Part shown: one piece after another, positions 46,493-58,766 of the stretch
Numbering within the stretch: the stretch's first letter is position 1
Layout: each line of letters begins with the position of its first letter
Translations under genes and position numbers: made by a program
From: PALSA-911 sp963839645
GTDB lineage: Bacteria > Pseudomonadota > Alphaproteobacteria > Acetobacterales > Acetobacteraceae
Assembly (NCBI GenBank): GCA_963839645.1
Contig: CAWIVZ010000009.1
Coordinates: 62,001 to 126,000, forward strand
DNA: 64,000 nucleotides
Direction: 5' to 3'
The notes under the pieces: model-generated
What the model was told of the DNA's origin: nothing
Database searches by the model: none
The model's input: only the letters and a program-made list of their open reading frames with translations

Positions 46493-47190
46493 CACCGCCT
46501 CCTCGCCGCGGCAGCCCCGCCGCGCCGGCGCACGACCTGATAGCTGCGCCCGACATAGCCGACCGGCGCCGACCAGATATGAACCAGGCGGGAGAACGGG
46601 AACACCAGGAAGATCGTCAGCCCCAGCAGGATATGCAATTTGAAGATCGGATGGACATCCTGCATCAGCGCCGCCGCATCCGGGCGCAAGGTCACGATAT
46701 GCTGCGCCCAGCCTGCCAGCTTCAACATTTCGCTGCCGTCCAGATGCTGGGCGGACACGAAGATGGAAGCCAGGCCAAGCGTGAGCTGCGCATACAGCAT
46801 CAGCAGGATGGCGATATCCATCACGCTGCTGGTGGCGCGGATGCGCGGATCGGACAGCCGGCGCAACACCAGCAGGGTGATGCCGAGGAAGCACACCGCG
46901 CCGAACACGCCGCCGGCCACCATCGCCAGCAACTGCTTGTTCTCCACCGACAGCCCGAGGGCGGTATAGACCTCGTGCGGCGTCAGCAGGCCGACGACAT
47001 GCCCGGCCAGAATGGCGAGTATGCCGATATGAAAGCAGTTGCTGCCGACCCGGAGCAGTTTCTTGCTGAGCAACTGCGAGGAACCGGAGCGCCAGGTGTA
47101 TTGCTCCCGGTCGAAGCGGATCAGGCTGCCGGCCAGGAACACCGCCCCGGCGACATAGGGATAAATCCCGAACAGGACTGTATTGAGCAT
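46492..47190 (-). CDS. narI: respiratory nitrate reductase gamma subunit (cytochrome b)
   Basis: Membrane di-heme cytochrome b of 232 residues that takes electrons from quinol and anchors NarGH. It starts MLNTVLFGIYPYVAGAVFLA and has five hydrophobic helices. Candidate heme histidines lie in FHIGILAILAGHVVGLLTPH and HPIFKLHILLGLTIFLVFPF. The ATG at 47190 is 4 bases past the narJ stop. This is the one nar structural gene whose frame is unbroken as sequenced. Confidence 0.93.
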   Translation of the reverse strand: MLNTVLFGIYPYVAGAVFLAGSLIRFDREQYTWRSGSSQLLSKKLLRVGSNCFHIGILAILAGHVVGLLTPHEVYTALGLSVENKQLLAMVAGGVFGAVCFLGITLLVLRRLSDPRIRATSSVMDIAILLMLYAQLTLGLASIFVSAQHLDGSEMLKLAGWAQHIVTLRPDAAALMQDVHPIFKLHILLGLTIFLVFPFSRLVHIWSAPVGYVGRSYQVVRRRGGAAAARRR

Positions 47191-47194
47191 CGGA

Positions 47195-47855
47195 TCAAGC
47201 TCCACAAGCGGCTGCGGGGGCGGCACCGCCCGGCTCGGCGGCGGAAACGAAGCGCACCGCTTCCTCCTCCCACTGCCGGTCAAGTGCGGCGAGCGTATCG
47301 GCGTCGGGCTTCAGCGCCGCCAGGGCGTCCGCGACCATCCGCGGCTGCGCCGGCCGCGCCGCCAGCGCCTCGGCTGCGGCGAGGACAGCGGCATAGCCAC
47401 TGTCGCGTCCCTGCAGCTTCTGGCGCAGGGCGGCCAGCACATGCACGGCGTCCGCCAGCAGCGAGCGCGCCGCGGGCAGCGGCAGCAGCGACAGGAACTC
47501 CAGGAACAGCGGCAGGTAGTCCGGCAGTTCCTGGGCGGCGATGTGCAAGCCATGCAGGCGGTACAGCTCGGCCAGGCGCACCATCGCCTGGCCGCGATCA
47601 CGGGATTCGCCGTGCACATGCTCGTAGATATGCAGCGACAGGGAGCGGTTGCGGTCGAACAGCCCGACATACCGTTCCTGCGCGTCCAGCACCGGCAGCA
47701 CCACCAGATCGCGAATGAAACCATCGAGCGCCTTCGCCGTGCCGGCCGGCAGCAGCCCCTCCTCCTGCAGCACCGGAGCGAAGGACGGCAGCGCCGGCAA
47801 GCAGTTCCGGCTCCGGATAGGACAGCAGGGCCGAGAGTATACGGAAGGTCTGCAT
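47195..47855 (-). pseudogene. narJ: nitrate reductase assembly chaperone NarJ, one frameshift
   Basis: Dedicated helical chaperone of about 219 residues that binds the NarG N-terminus and guides molybdenum cofactor loading. It begins MQTFRILSALLSYPEPELLA and, after one surplus base near 47791-47795, continues ALPSFAPVLQEEGLLPAGTA. The family motif ERYVGLFDRNRSLSLHIYEH VHG and ELPDYLPLFLEFLSLLP are present. It starts 2 bases from the narH stop. Confidence 0.9.
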
Positions 47856-47857
47856 GA

Positions 47858-49395
47858 TCAGAACCCCACCTTGGCGTCGGTCGGAGCCTGCACGCCGTGG
47901 CTGTGCTTCGCCCGGCCAAACAGCCCGCTATCCCCGCCCGAGCAGCCGTTGCCGAAACTGAACCCGCAGGCGCTTTTCAGGTCATAGGCGTTCTCGGCGT
48001 ATTCGCGGTGCGTCGTCGGGATCACGAAACGGTCCTCGTAGGCGGCCAGCGCCAGGATCTTGTACATGTCCTCCACCGTCGCCCGGTCCAGATTGACCTG
48101 CTCCAGCACCTCCAGGTTCTCGCGTCCATCGACATGGCGCGAGCGCATGTAGGCGCGCATCGCCAGCAGGCGTTCGAGCGCGAAACGCACCGGATATTCC
48201 TCCCCCGCGGTCAGCAGATTGGCCAGATAGCGGATGCGGAATGCGCAGTTGCGACACATCGGGGATCTGCGCCGTTCAGACCGAGCTGTCCGGCCTCCGC
48301 CTTGGCCTGGATCGGCGACAGCGGCGGCACGTACCAGACCATCGGCAAGGTGCGGTATTCGGGATGCAGCGGAAAGGCGATCTTCCAGTCGATCGCCATC
48401 TTGTAGACCGGCGACTGTTTCGCCGCTTCCAGCCAGGCTTCCGGAATCGCCGTCCTCCCGCGCCTGTGCGATCACCTCCGGATCGTTGCGGATTCAGGAA
48501 GATGTCAAGTTGCGCCCGATACAGATCGCGTTCGTCCGCCTTGCCGGCGGCTTCCTCGATCCGGTCGGCGTCGTACAGCATCACGCCGAGATAGCGGATC
48601 CGCCCGACGCAGGTTTCCGAGCAGACCGTCGGCTGGCCAGCCTCGATGCGCGGATAGCAGAAGATGCATTTCTCCGCCTTGCCGCTTTCCCAGTTGTAGT
48701 AGATCTTCTTGTACGGGCAGGCCGAGACGCACATCCGCCAGCCCCGGCACTTGTCCTGGTCGATCAGGACGATGCCGTCCTCCTCGCGCTTGTAGATCGA
48801 GCCCGGACGGGCAGGCCGCGACACAGGCCGGATTGAGGCAATGCTCGCACAGGCGCGGCAGGTACATCATGAAACTGTTTTCGAACTGGCCGTAGATCTC
48901 CTTTTCCATGGCCTCGAAATTGGCATCTTTCGAGCGCTTGGCGAACTCGCCGCCCAGGATTTCCTCCCAGTTCGGACCCCATTCGATCTTCTCGATCCGC
49001 TTGCCGGTGATCACCGATTGCGGCCGCGCGGTCGGCGAGGCCTGGCTCAGCGGCGCCGATTGCAGATGGGCGTAGTCATAGGTGAAGGGATCGTAGTAGT
49101 CGTCGATCTCCGGCAGGTCCGGATTGGCGAAGATCTTCGCCAGCACGCGGAACTTGCCGCCCATGCGCGGCTCCAGCCGGCCGTTTGCCTGCCGCGACCC
49201 AGCCGCCCTTCCACTTCTTCTGGTTCTCCCAATCCTTCGGATAGCCGATGCCCGGCTTGGTCTCGACATTGTTGAACCAGGCGTATCGACCCCGTCGCGT
49301 GAGGTCCAGACGTTCTTGCAGGTGACCGAACAGGTATGGCAGCCGATGCATTTGTCGAGGTTGAGCACCATCGCGATCTGCGCGCGGATCTTCAT
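47858..49395 (-). pseudogene. narH: respiratory nitrate reductase beta subunit, about seven frameshifts
   Basis: Iron-sulfur electron-transfer subunit. Cluster-binding motifs are all there: LDKCIGCHTCSVTCKNVWTS, LCEHCLNPACVAACPSGSIY, IDQDKCRGWRMCVSACPYKK and EKCIFCYPRIEAGQPTVCSE. As in NarH, one position of the second-last motif is Trp. Breaks lie near 49286, 49194, 48802, 48489, 48447, 48272 and 48236; six are repaired by deleting one base and one (49286, giving GVEYAWFNNVETKPG) by adding one. Corrected length is about 510 residues, the normal size. The start overlaps the narG stop by 4 bases. Confidence 0.9.
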
Positions 49396-52300
49396 GACAC
49401 AACTCCCTGAGCGGCCTGCAATTCGCCCGGCTCGGCGTCCTTGTGCGGACCCTCCAGCCATTCGACGTTCGCCATCTTGCGCACCACGACGAACTCGTCA
49501 CGGTTGGAACCGACCGTGCCGTAGTAGTTGAAGCCGTAGGAAAGCTGCGCGTAGCCGCCGATCATATGCGTGGGCTTCGGGCAGACGCGGGTGACGGAGT
49601 TATGGATGCCGCCGCGCAGCCCCGTGATCTCGCTGCCCGGCACGTTCACGATCTTCTCCTGCGCGTGATACATCATGCACATGCCCGGCTGGCACGCGCT
49701 GGCTGACCACGGCGCGCGCGGTCAGCGATCCGTTGGCGTTGAACACCTCGATCCAGTCGTTATCGACGAGCCCGGCCGTCCTGGCGTCGGTCTCGCTGAT
49801 CCACACCATCGGTCCGCCGCGCGATTGAGCGTCAGCATCAGCAGATTGTCGCTGTAGGTGCTGTGGATGCCCCACTTTCTGATGCGGGGTCAGGAAGTTC
49901 AGCGCGATCGATGGCCGCTCATTGGCCAGGTTCTGCACCGATTTCAGGGTCTGGGTGTCGATCGGCGGGCGGTAGACCGCCAGCGCCTCGCCGAAGGCGC
50001 GCATCCAGGCATGGTCCTGATAGAATTGCTGCCGCCCGGTCAGCGTGCGCCAGGGGATCAGCTCATGCACGTTGGTGTAGCCGGCATTGTAGCTGACATG
50101 CTCGCTTTCGATGCCGCTCCAGGTCGGCGAGGAGATGATCTTCCGCGGCTGCGCCTGCAGGTCGCGGAAGCGGATCTTGTCGTCCTCGCGCGGCAGGGCC
50201 AGATGGCGGTGATCCCGCCCGGTCTGCTTGCCCAGCGCCTCCCAGGCCTTCACCGCCACCTCGCCGTTGGTCTCCGGCGCCAGGGCCAGGATCATCTCGG
50301 CGGCGTCGATGTCGGTCTCGATGCGCGGCTGGCCGTTGGCGGCGATGCCGTTCAGCTTGCCGAGGAACTCCACCTCGTGGCCGGTCTTCCAGCCGATGCC
50401 CTTGCCGCCGTTGCCGATCTTTTCCATCAGCGGGCCGATCGAGGTAAAGCGCTCGTAGGTGGCGGGATAGTCGCGTTCGCACCACGGTCACGTTCGGCAT
50501 CGTGACTTGCCGGGAACCGGCGGGCAGTCGCCCTGCTTCCAGTCGCCGACATCATAGGGTTGCGCCATCTCGCCGGCGGTGTCGTGCATGATCGGGGTCA
50601 GCACCACATCCCGCTCGGCGCCCAGATGGCCCTTCGCCACCTCGGAGAACTTCCTGGCGATGCCCTTGTAGATGTCCCAGTCGGTGCGCGACTCCCAGGC
50701 CGGGTCCACCGCCGCCGACAGCGGATGGATGAACGGATGCATGTCGGAGGTATTCAGGTCGTGCTTCTCGTACCAGGTGGCCGTCGGCAGCACGATGTCG
50801 GAATAGACGCAGGTGGTGGACATGCGGAAATCCAGCGTCACCAGCAGGTCGAGCTTACCGGTCGGCGCCTCGTCGTGCCACTTCACGTCGGCCGGCTTGG
50901 TGCCGCCCTCCACCCCCATGTCCTTGCCCAGCACGCCGTGGTCGGTGCCCAGCAGGTATTTCAGGAAATATTCATGCCCCTTGCCGCTGGCTCCCAGCAG
51001 GTTGCTGCGCCAGACGAACATGTTGCGGGGGAAATTGGCCTGCATCGTCCGGGTCCTCGGCGGAGAATTTCAGGCCGCCGGACTGTAGTTGCGCCGCCAC
51101 ATAATCGGGCACCGCCTGCCCGGCCGCTCCGCCGCGGCCGCGATGCGTCAGCGAGTTGGTTTCCAGTTGCGGCGCGGACGGCAGCCAGCCCATCCGCTCG
51201 GCCTTCACGTTGCAGTCGATCAGCGTCTGCGGCAGCTTCGATTGGGCATCCGTCAGCCCCGCCAGCGGCGACAGCAGCTGCCGAGGTCTCCAGCTTCTCG
51301 TAGCGCCATTGCGAGGTGTGGGCATAGAAGAAGCTGGTCGAGTTCATCTGCCGCGGCGGGCGGTTCCAGTCCAGCGCGAAGGCCAGCGCGGTCCAGCCGG
51401 TCTGCGGGCGCAGTTTCTCCTGGCCCACGTAATGCGACCAGCCGCCGCCGGACTGGCCGACGCAGCCGCACATCACCAGCATGTTGATGATGCCGCGGTA
51501 GATCATGTCCATGTGGTACCAATGGTTCAGCCCGGCGCCGAGGATGACCATGGATTTGCCGTGCGTCTTGTCGGCGTTGTCGGCGAACTGGCGCGCGACG
51601 GTGATGATGTGGTCGCGATCGACGCCGGTGACCGCTTCGGCCCAGGCCGGGGTGTAGGGAACATCGTCGTCCAGGCTGGCCGCCACGTTGCCGCCGCCGA
51701 AGCCGCGGTCGATGCCGTAATTGGCCACCATCAGGTCGAACACCGTGGCGACATGCACCGGGCCGGCCTTGGTCTGCACGATCCGCGTGGGCACGTTGCG
51801 ATACAGCACCGCCTCATGGTCGGTGGCATGGAAGCTGGCCGGCGCGGTGCCGCCGAAATACGGGAACGCCACCGACAGCATCGCATCCGGCTGGTCCGCC
51901 AGGGTCAGCGCCAGCCGCGTCTGGCTGCCGTCGCGGGCGTCCTTGTCCTCGATGTTCCACTTGCCGCTCTCGCCCCAGCGAAAGCCGATGGACCCGTTGG
52001 GGATCCGCAGCGTCCGGTCGCCTTCGTCGAAGGCCAGCGTCTTCCAGTCCGGATTGTTGGTCTGCTGCATGTCGCCTTCGAGATCGGCCGCGCGCAGCAG
52101 CCTGCCGGGGGCGAAGCCGTCGCCCGCCTTCTCCAGCGTCACCAGCATCGGCATGTCGGTGGTCTTGCGGCAGTACTCGTCGAAATAGGCGCTGCGGCCG
52201 GCCAGATGGAATTCCTTCAGGATCACGTGGCCCATCGCCATCGCCAGCGCCGCGTCGGTGCCCTGCTTCGGGTGCAGCCACAGATCGGCGAACTTCGCCG

Positions 52301-53160
52301 CCTCGGAGTAGTCGGGGCAGATGACGACCGACTTGGTGCCCTTGTAGCGGACCTCGGTATAGAAGTGCGCGTCCGGCGTGCGGGTCTGCGGAACGTTCGA
52401 GCCCCACAGCAGCAGGAAGGTGGAATTGTACCAATCGGCACTTTCCGGCACGTCGGTCTGCTCGCCCCAGGTCTGCGGGCTGGCCGGCGGCAGATCGCAA
52501 TACCAGTCGTAGAAGCTCATGCACACGCCGCCGATCAAGCGAGAGGTAGCGGCTGCCGGCGGCGTAGGAGACCATCGACATGGCCGGGATCGGCGAGAAG
52601 CCGATGATGCGGTCCGGGCCGTGCTTCTTCGCGGTATAGACGTTGGCCGCGGCGATGATTTCCTGCACCTCGTCCCATTTCGCCCGCACGAAGCCGCCCA
52701 GGCCGCGGATGGATTTGTAGCGGCGGGCCTTGGCGGGGTTCTCCACGATGGCGGCCCAGGCCTCCACCGGTCCCAGCGTGGCGCGCTCGGCCCGCCACAG
52801 TTCCACCAGGCGGCGACGCACCAGCGGATATTTCAGCCGGTTGGCGCTGTACAGATACCAGGAATAGCTGGCCCCGCGGGCGCAGCCGCGCGGCTCATGG
52901 TTCGGCAGATCCGGCCGCGTGCGCGGATAGTCGGTCTGCTGGGTTTCCCAGGTAACGATCCCGCCCTTCACGTAGATCTTCCAGCTGCACGACCCGGTGC
53001 AGTTCACTCCGTGGGTGGAGCGCACGATCTTGTCGTGCTGCCAGCGGGAACGGTACGCCTCCTCCCAGGTGCGGTCCTCGTTGGTCACCACGCCATGGTT
53101 GCCGGAGAAGCTGTCGACGTTCTTGCGGAAGAAGGTCAGCCGGTCGAGAAAATGGCTCAT
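49392..53160 (-). pseudogene. narG: respiratory nitrate reductase alpha subunit, about eight frameshifts
   Basis: Molybdenum catalytic subunit. From the ATG at 53160: MSHFLDRLTFFRKNVDSFSG, the FS0 cluster region RSTHGVNCTGSCSWKIYVKG, NHEPRGCARGASYSWYLYS, then cofactor-binding blocks (YSEAAKFADLWLHPKQGTDA, INMLVMCGCVGQSGGGWSHY, DIVLPTATWYEKHDLNTSDM) to the end GPHKDAEPGELQAAQ. Breaks lie near 52536, 51257-51260, 51045, 50503, 50476, 49876-49878, 49820 and 49684-49686. Six are single surplus bases; 50503 and 49820 are two surplus or one missing. Corrected length is near 1250 residues, as in E. coli. Confidence 0.92.
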
Positions 53161-53170
53161 TGTCGAAGTC

Positions 53171-55880
53171 CTAAGCAGAAGTTGCAGCGGTGGCGGGCGC
53201 TTGCGCGCCGGAGACCCGGGCCGGCGCGCCCCGGCGGGTGTAGAACCACCAGGTGACCAGCAGGCAGAGGGCGTAGAAGACGATAAAACCAACCAGCGCG
53301 CTGGCAGGGCTGCCGGTCAGGGCGATGGAACTGCCGAAGCTCTTCGGGATGAAGAAGGCCCCGAACGCGGCAACGGCGGAGGTGAAGCCGAGCACGGCCG
53401 CCCCCTCGGTGGCGGCGTCGCGCTGGGCCTGAACCAGCGCCTCCGGTCCCCGCCCCTCGGCGCGGCGCAGATGCAGGGTGCGGAAGATCGCCGGCATCAT
53501 CTGGAAGGTGGAGGCGTTGCCGACGCCGCTGGCGGCGAACAGCAGCAGGAACATCGCCAGGAAGCCCCAGAAGGCGCCCGGATCGGCCCGGTTGCCGACG
53601 AAGTACAGCACCCCGCAAACCGCGGCGATCATCACCGTGAACACGCCGATGGTGACCCGCGCCCCACCCCAGCGATCCGCCATCCAGCCGGAGAAGGAAC
53701 GGCTGGCCGCGCCGATCAGCGGCCCGAGAAAGGCGTAGGCCACCGGATTGACTCCGGGGAACAAGGTCTTGGTCAGCAGCGGGAAGCCGGCGGAGTAGCC
53801 GATGAAGCTGCCGAACACGCCGGTGTAGAGAAAGCACAGGATCCAGGTGTGCGGATTGCGGAAGATCACCGCCTGATCGGCGAAGGATGCTTTCGCCGCG
53901 CCGACGTTGTTCATCCCGAACCAGGCCGCCAGCGTGGCCGCCACGATCATCGGCACCCAGATGAAACCGGCATTCTGCAACCAGATCTGCTTGCCCGAAG
54001 CCATGGTCTGCGGCGCGCCGCCGAACGCCCCGAACACACCGACGGTGATCGCCAGCGGCACCAGGAACTGCACGACGGAAACGCCCAGATTGCCCAGCCC
54101 GGCATTCAGCGCCAGCGCCTGGCCCTTCTGCTCCTTGGGGAAGAAGAAGCTGATATGCGCCATGGAAGACGCGAAGTTGCCGCCGCCCAGGCCGCACAGC
54201 AGCGCCAGGATCAGGAACACGTTATAGGGCGTGCCCGGTTCCTGCACCGCCATGCCGATGCCGAGCGCCGGGATCAGCAGGGACGCGGTGGAAACCGTGG
54301 TCCAGGTGCGCCCGCCGAAGATCGGCACCATGAAGGCGTAGAAAGCGCGCAGCACCGCGCCGGACAGCCCGGGCAGGGCGGCCAGCCAGAACAGCTCGTC
54401 CGGGCGTGAACTTGAAGCCGATCGAGGGCAGGTTGATCACCACCACCGACCAGACCATCCACACCGCGAAGGCCAGCAGCAGGGCCGGGATGGAGATCCA
54501 CAGATTGCGGTTGGCGATGCGTCGGCCCTTGGCGGCCCAGAAGACCTTGTCCTCCGGGTTCCAATCGGCCAGCTCCTCGCCCTGCGGCTGCAGTTCGGCG
54601 AGGTAGCGCGTGTCCGTCAGACCCGGCGCGCGGCGTTCCATGCGCAGGATGGCGGCATGCATCCAGGCCAGGCTGACCGCGGCGATGGCGAACAGCAGCA
54701 TGAAGCAGCTGGTCCACAGCCCGGTCAGGTCGTTCATCAGGCCGAAGGCGATCGGCAGCACGAAGCCGCCGAGGCCGCCGACCATGCCCACCACGCCGCC
54801 GACCGGGCCGACATTTCCCGGGTAGTAGATCGGGATATGCTTGTATACAGCGGCCTTGCCGAGCGCCATGGCGAAGCCCAGGCCGAAGACGATCACGACG
54901 AACGGCACCAGCCCCATGCTCAGGCTGAAGCCAAGATCGCCTTGCCGGCCATGCACGATGTAGTCGGTCGGGGGATAGGACAGCAGGAAGGTGCAGAACG
55001 CCGCCAGGCCGAGCGAGATGTACATCACCCGCCGCGCGCCGATGCGGTCCGACAGCACCCCGCCATAGACCCGGAACAGGCTGCCGGGGATCGAGTAGCA
55101 GGCGCCCAGGACACCGGCGATGGCGATGTTCATGTGATAGGCGCCGACGAAATAGCGCGGCAGCCAAAGGGCCAGGGCGACGAAGCCGCCGAACACGAAG
55201 AAATAGTACAGCGAGAAGCGCCACACCCGTGCGTCCGCAAGCGGCGCAAGCTGCTCGGCCAGGCTGAGACTGTGGCCCTCGCCGGCGCGGTGGGCGCGCA
55301 GCACCGGATCGTCGGACGTGGTGAACCAGAACACCACCGCCATCAGCACCAGCGCCGCCGCCCATACCTGCGCCACCACCGGCCAGCCGAACGCGATCAT
55401 CACCAGCGGCGCGAGGAGCTTGGTCACCGCCGAGCCGACATTGCCCATGCCGAAAATGCCAAGCGCGGTGCCCTGCTTTTCCTGCGGATACCAGCGCGAG
55501 ACATAGGCGATGCCGACCGCGAAGCTGCCGCCGGCAATGCCGACGCCCAGCGCCGCCAGCAGCATCATCGGGTAGGTGGTTGCAAAGGACAGCAGGAAGG
55601 TCGCGGCCGCGGCGGCCAGCATGACCAGCACGAACACCACGCGGCCGCCGTAACGGTCGGTCCACATGCCAAGCGTCAGGCGGATCAGCGAGCCGGTGAG
55701 GATCGGGGTGCCGACCAGCAGGCCGAACTCCGTGTCGTCCAGCCCAAGCTGCTGCTTGATGCCCACGCCGATGATCGAGAAAATCGACCAGACCGCGAAA
55801 CACACCGTGAAGGCGGTGGTGCTTGCCGCCAAGGCGCGTGTGCGTTCGCCGTCCGATATGCGTGCCTGCTCCGCCGGCAT
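53171..55880 (-). pseudogene. narK: fused NarK1-NarK2 nitrate/nitrite transporter, one frameshift
   Basis: Two complete MFS domains in one polypeptide of about 902 residues, the first of the NarK1 (nitrate/proton symport) type and the second NarK2 (nitrate/nitrite antiport) type. The nitrate signature GGNFASSMAHISFFFPKEQK lies in the second and GGSFAVGIAYVSRWYPQEKQ in the first. The break at CC 54400-54401 sits at the domain junction: removing one base gives FKFTPDELFWLAALPGLSGA, so fusion rather than two genes is the natural reading. ATG 55880 has GGGG upstream. It heads the nar transcript, 10 bases before narG. Confidence 0.9.
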
Positions 55881-55953
55881 GTCGTATCCCCTGAAATGAA
55901 GCCGCGCTTCTTGCGGCGCTCCTACAGGTCGCATCGCAGGCGTGCTGAGAACG

Positions 55954-55967
55954 TTGACCTAAATCAA
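55954..55967. promoter_or_regulatory. FNR/NNR-type box upstream of narK
   Basis: TTGAC-CTAA-ATCAA matches the TTGAT-N4-ATCAA consensus at nine of ten half-site positions. Centred at 55960.5, about 80 bases from the narK ATG, it would be at -41.5 for a start near 55919. This gives anaerobic or NO-responsive control of nar. Confidence 0.75.
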
Positions 55968-55981
55968 CGGGCTGCCGCACA

Positions 55982-55995
55982 TGCCAAATTTGGCA
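55982..55995. promoter_or_regulatory. 14-bp perfect palindrome between narK and the Crp/Fnr gene
   Basis: TGCCAAATTTGGCA is self-complementary and lies 15 bases beyond the FNR box. It is not an FNR site; a second regulator (for example a nitrate or redox sensor) may bind here. Confidence 0.4.
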
Positions 55996-56032
55996 ATCGG
56001 CAAATAAATCGGCTAAATGTCGGAAATCGCGT

Positions 56033-56052
56033 TTGATTATTCGCGAAATCAA
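56033..56052. promoter_or_regulatory. wide-spaced TTGATT/AATCAA inverted repeat before the Crp/Fnr gene
   Basis: TTGATT (56033-56038) and AATCAA (56047-56052) are exact inverted repeats 8 bases apart. The half-sites are FNR-like but the gap is too wide for the standard FNR box. It ends 11 bases before the GTG start, a position suited to autorepression. Confidence 0.35.
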
Positions 56053-56063
56053 CGGAGATCGAG

Positions 56064-56771
56064 GTGCCGGCCGGACTTTCCACCTTGCGCGCTGTACCGA
56101 TGTTCGAGCGATTGAGCACGCCATTGCTGCGCCGTTTGGATGCGGTCACGGAGCTGGTGCAACTGCCTTCCGGACAGGTTCTGGGACGCCAGGGCGAGGC
56201 GCCGGCCGTGCTGCATATCCTGCTCGACGGTCAGGTCGCGCTTTCCGCCGCCGCCACGGACGGCACCGACGCGGTGGTCGAGGTGGTGCAACCGCCCACG
56301 CATTTCATCCTGGCGGCGGCGCTGACCGGACTGCCCTACCTTATGTCGGCCACCACGATTACGCCCTCCCGCCTGCTGACGGTCCAGGCCCCGGCCTTGC
56401 GATCGCTGATCCATACCGAACTCGATCTTGCGACCGCCATGCTCGGTGCCGTGTCGCGGGACTATCGCGCGATGGTCCGCCAGGTGCGCGACCTTCGGCT
56501 GCGCACCGCCGCCCAGCGGCTGGGATGCTATCTGCTGGCACGGATCACCGATGAAACCGCTGGCGTCGCGCGGTTCCGCCTGCCCTTCGAGAAGTCCCTG
56601 CTGGCATCGCGGCTGGGCTGCCGGCAGGACAGCCTGTCACGCGCCTTCGCGACCTTGCGCGACTACGGCGTGGAGACGCATGGCGGCATGGTGATCATCC
56701 ACGACATCGCCAGGCTGCGGCTGTTCTCTCTGCCGGACGAGATCGAGGAGCAGAACGTTCTTTCGCCCTGA
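56064..56771 (+). CDS. Crp/Fnr-family transcriptional regulator (Dnr/NnrR-like)
   Basis: 235 residues with a cyclic-nucleotide-binding-like N-terminal barrel (QLPSGQVLGRQGEAPAVLHI), a dimerisation helix (RDYRAMVRQVRDLRLRTAAQ) and a winged helix (FEKSLLASRLGCRQDSLSRA) of Crp/Fnr type. There is no N-terminal cysteine cluster, so it is not an oxygen-sensing FNR; the Dnr/NnrR/NarR group, which responds to NO or nitrite, is the better fit. It diverges from narK and probably controls it through the FNR-type box. Start is a GTG at 56064. Confidence 0.87.
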   Translation: MPAGLSTLRAVPMFERLSTPLLRRLDAVTELVQLPSGQVLGRQGEAPAVLHILLDGQVALSAAATDGTDAVVEVVQPPTHFILAAALTGLPYLMSATTITPSRLLTVQAPALRSLIHTELDLATAMLGAVSRDYRAMVRQVRDLRLRTAAQRLGCYLLARITDETAGVARFRLPFEKSLLASRLGCRQDSLSRAFATLRDYGVETHGGMVIIHDIARLRLFSLPDEIEEQNVLSP

Positions 56772-56783
56772 GAAGCGTCCGGC

Positions 56784-57614
<831 letters not shown>

Positions 57615-57629
57615 CTCAGCCTTCCTTCC

Positions 57630-58692
57630 TCAAGGTGCGGTGATCCGGTACACGCGTGCCGCCGTGCCGCTGTACAGCGCCTTCTTCTCCGCCGCCGAGG
57701 CGCCGGAGGTGATCCGCTTGAACGCGTTCCACAGCTCCGTGTAGCCGCAGCTCTGCTTGTCCGGCGGGAAGTTGCTTTCGAACATGCAGCGCTCGGGGCC
57801 GAAGGCCTCGATGCAATGCTCGACATAGGGCCGCCAGGCTTCGGCGAGTTCGGCGGAGGACGGCGGCGCGTCCTGATGCTCGAAGCCGAAGCCGAACGAG
57901 CACATGCCCAGGCCGCCCAATTTGACGTTGACGTTCGGGCTTTTCGCCAATTCGGAAATATCGCGGCGCCAGGATGCCAGGATCTCCTGGCGTTTGCCGG
58001 CATAGGGGCCAACGCCGAGCACGCCACCGACATGGTTGAGGATGATCGTGGTATCGGGGAAAGCGCGCGCGAGGTCGACGGCATCCGGCAATTGCGGATG
58101 ATACTGCCACGACTTCGAAGCTCATGCCGAGCTTGGCCAGTTCGGCAAAGCCCTGGCGGAAGGTGGCATCGGCCAGCTGGTGCGGCGGCACGAAGCGGGA
58201 GACGAATTTGCCTATGGCTTCGTTCGGGTCGTGCGACACGCCGTAGCGGATCCCCCGGAAGCGCCCGTTGCCGGCGGCGATCAATGCCTCCAGCACCTCG
58301 CGCACGCGGCCGCCAATGGTCAGGTCGGCATGGCCGATGATCGCCTCCGCCACCCGGCACGGGCCGTACTGGCCGGACGCGCTCATCGCCGCGATGCCGT
58401 TGACGAACTCCACCTCGCCGACGGGACGCATCTCCACCGGCCCGGAGGCGCGATACATCGCCTGGCATTCCAGGAACACGGTGGAAACGATGTTGTGCCC
58501 GCCGGAGATGTCGGCCAGCAGTTCCGGCAGGAAATACTTGCCGCGATGCTCCGTATGCCAGAGGTGATGGTGCGGATCGATGATCGGCAGTTCCGGCTCC
58601 AGCGCCGCCTCGCCCGGCCGCCGGGCCAGCCAGGCGGCCAGATCGGCGTTGTTGCGATAGGCAAGCCCGCGATAGTCACCCTTGGCGGTCAT
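57630..58692 (-). pseudogene. amidohydrolase-2 family hydrolase (COG3618-type), one frameshift
   Basis: TIM-barrel hydrolase of about 353 residues, related to lactonases and decarboxylases of the amidohydrolase-2 family. Motifs are LPIIDPHHHLWHTEHRGKYF (HxHxW), GFRGIRYGVSHDP-type sequence (FRGIRYGVSHDPNEA), TIILNHVGGVLGVGPY and RCMFESNFPPDKQSCGY with the catalytic Asp replaced by Glu-Ser-Asn (ESNFP), as in COG3618 proteins. A surplus base at 58110-58111 breaks the frame; corrected sequence reads FEVWQYHPQLPDAVDLARAF. It lies between SDR and PhyH genes. Confidence 0.87.
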
Positions 58693-58766
58693 GGTCCGTT
58701 TTCCTCGTTTTTTCGTTTCCCGAAGCCTAGGCGCTGCCTTGCCGCGAGGACAAGGCAGGGCGCGGG

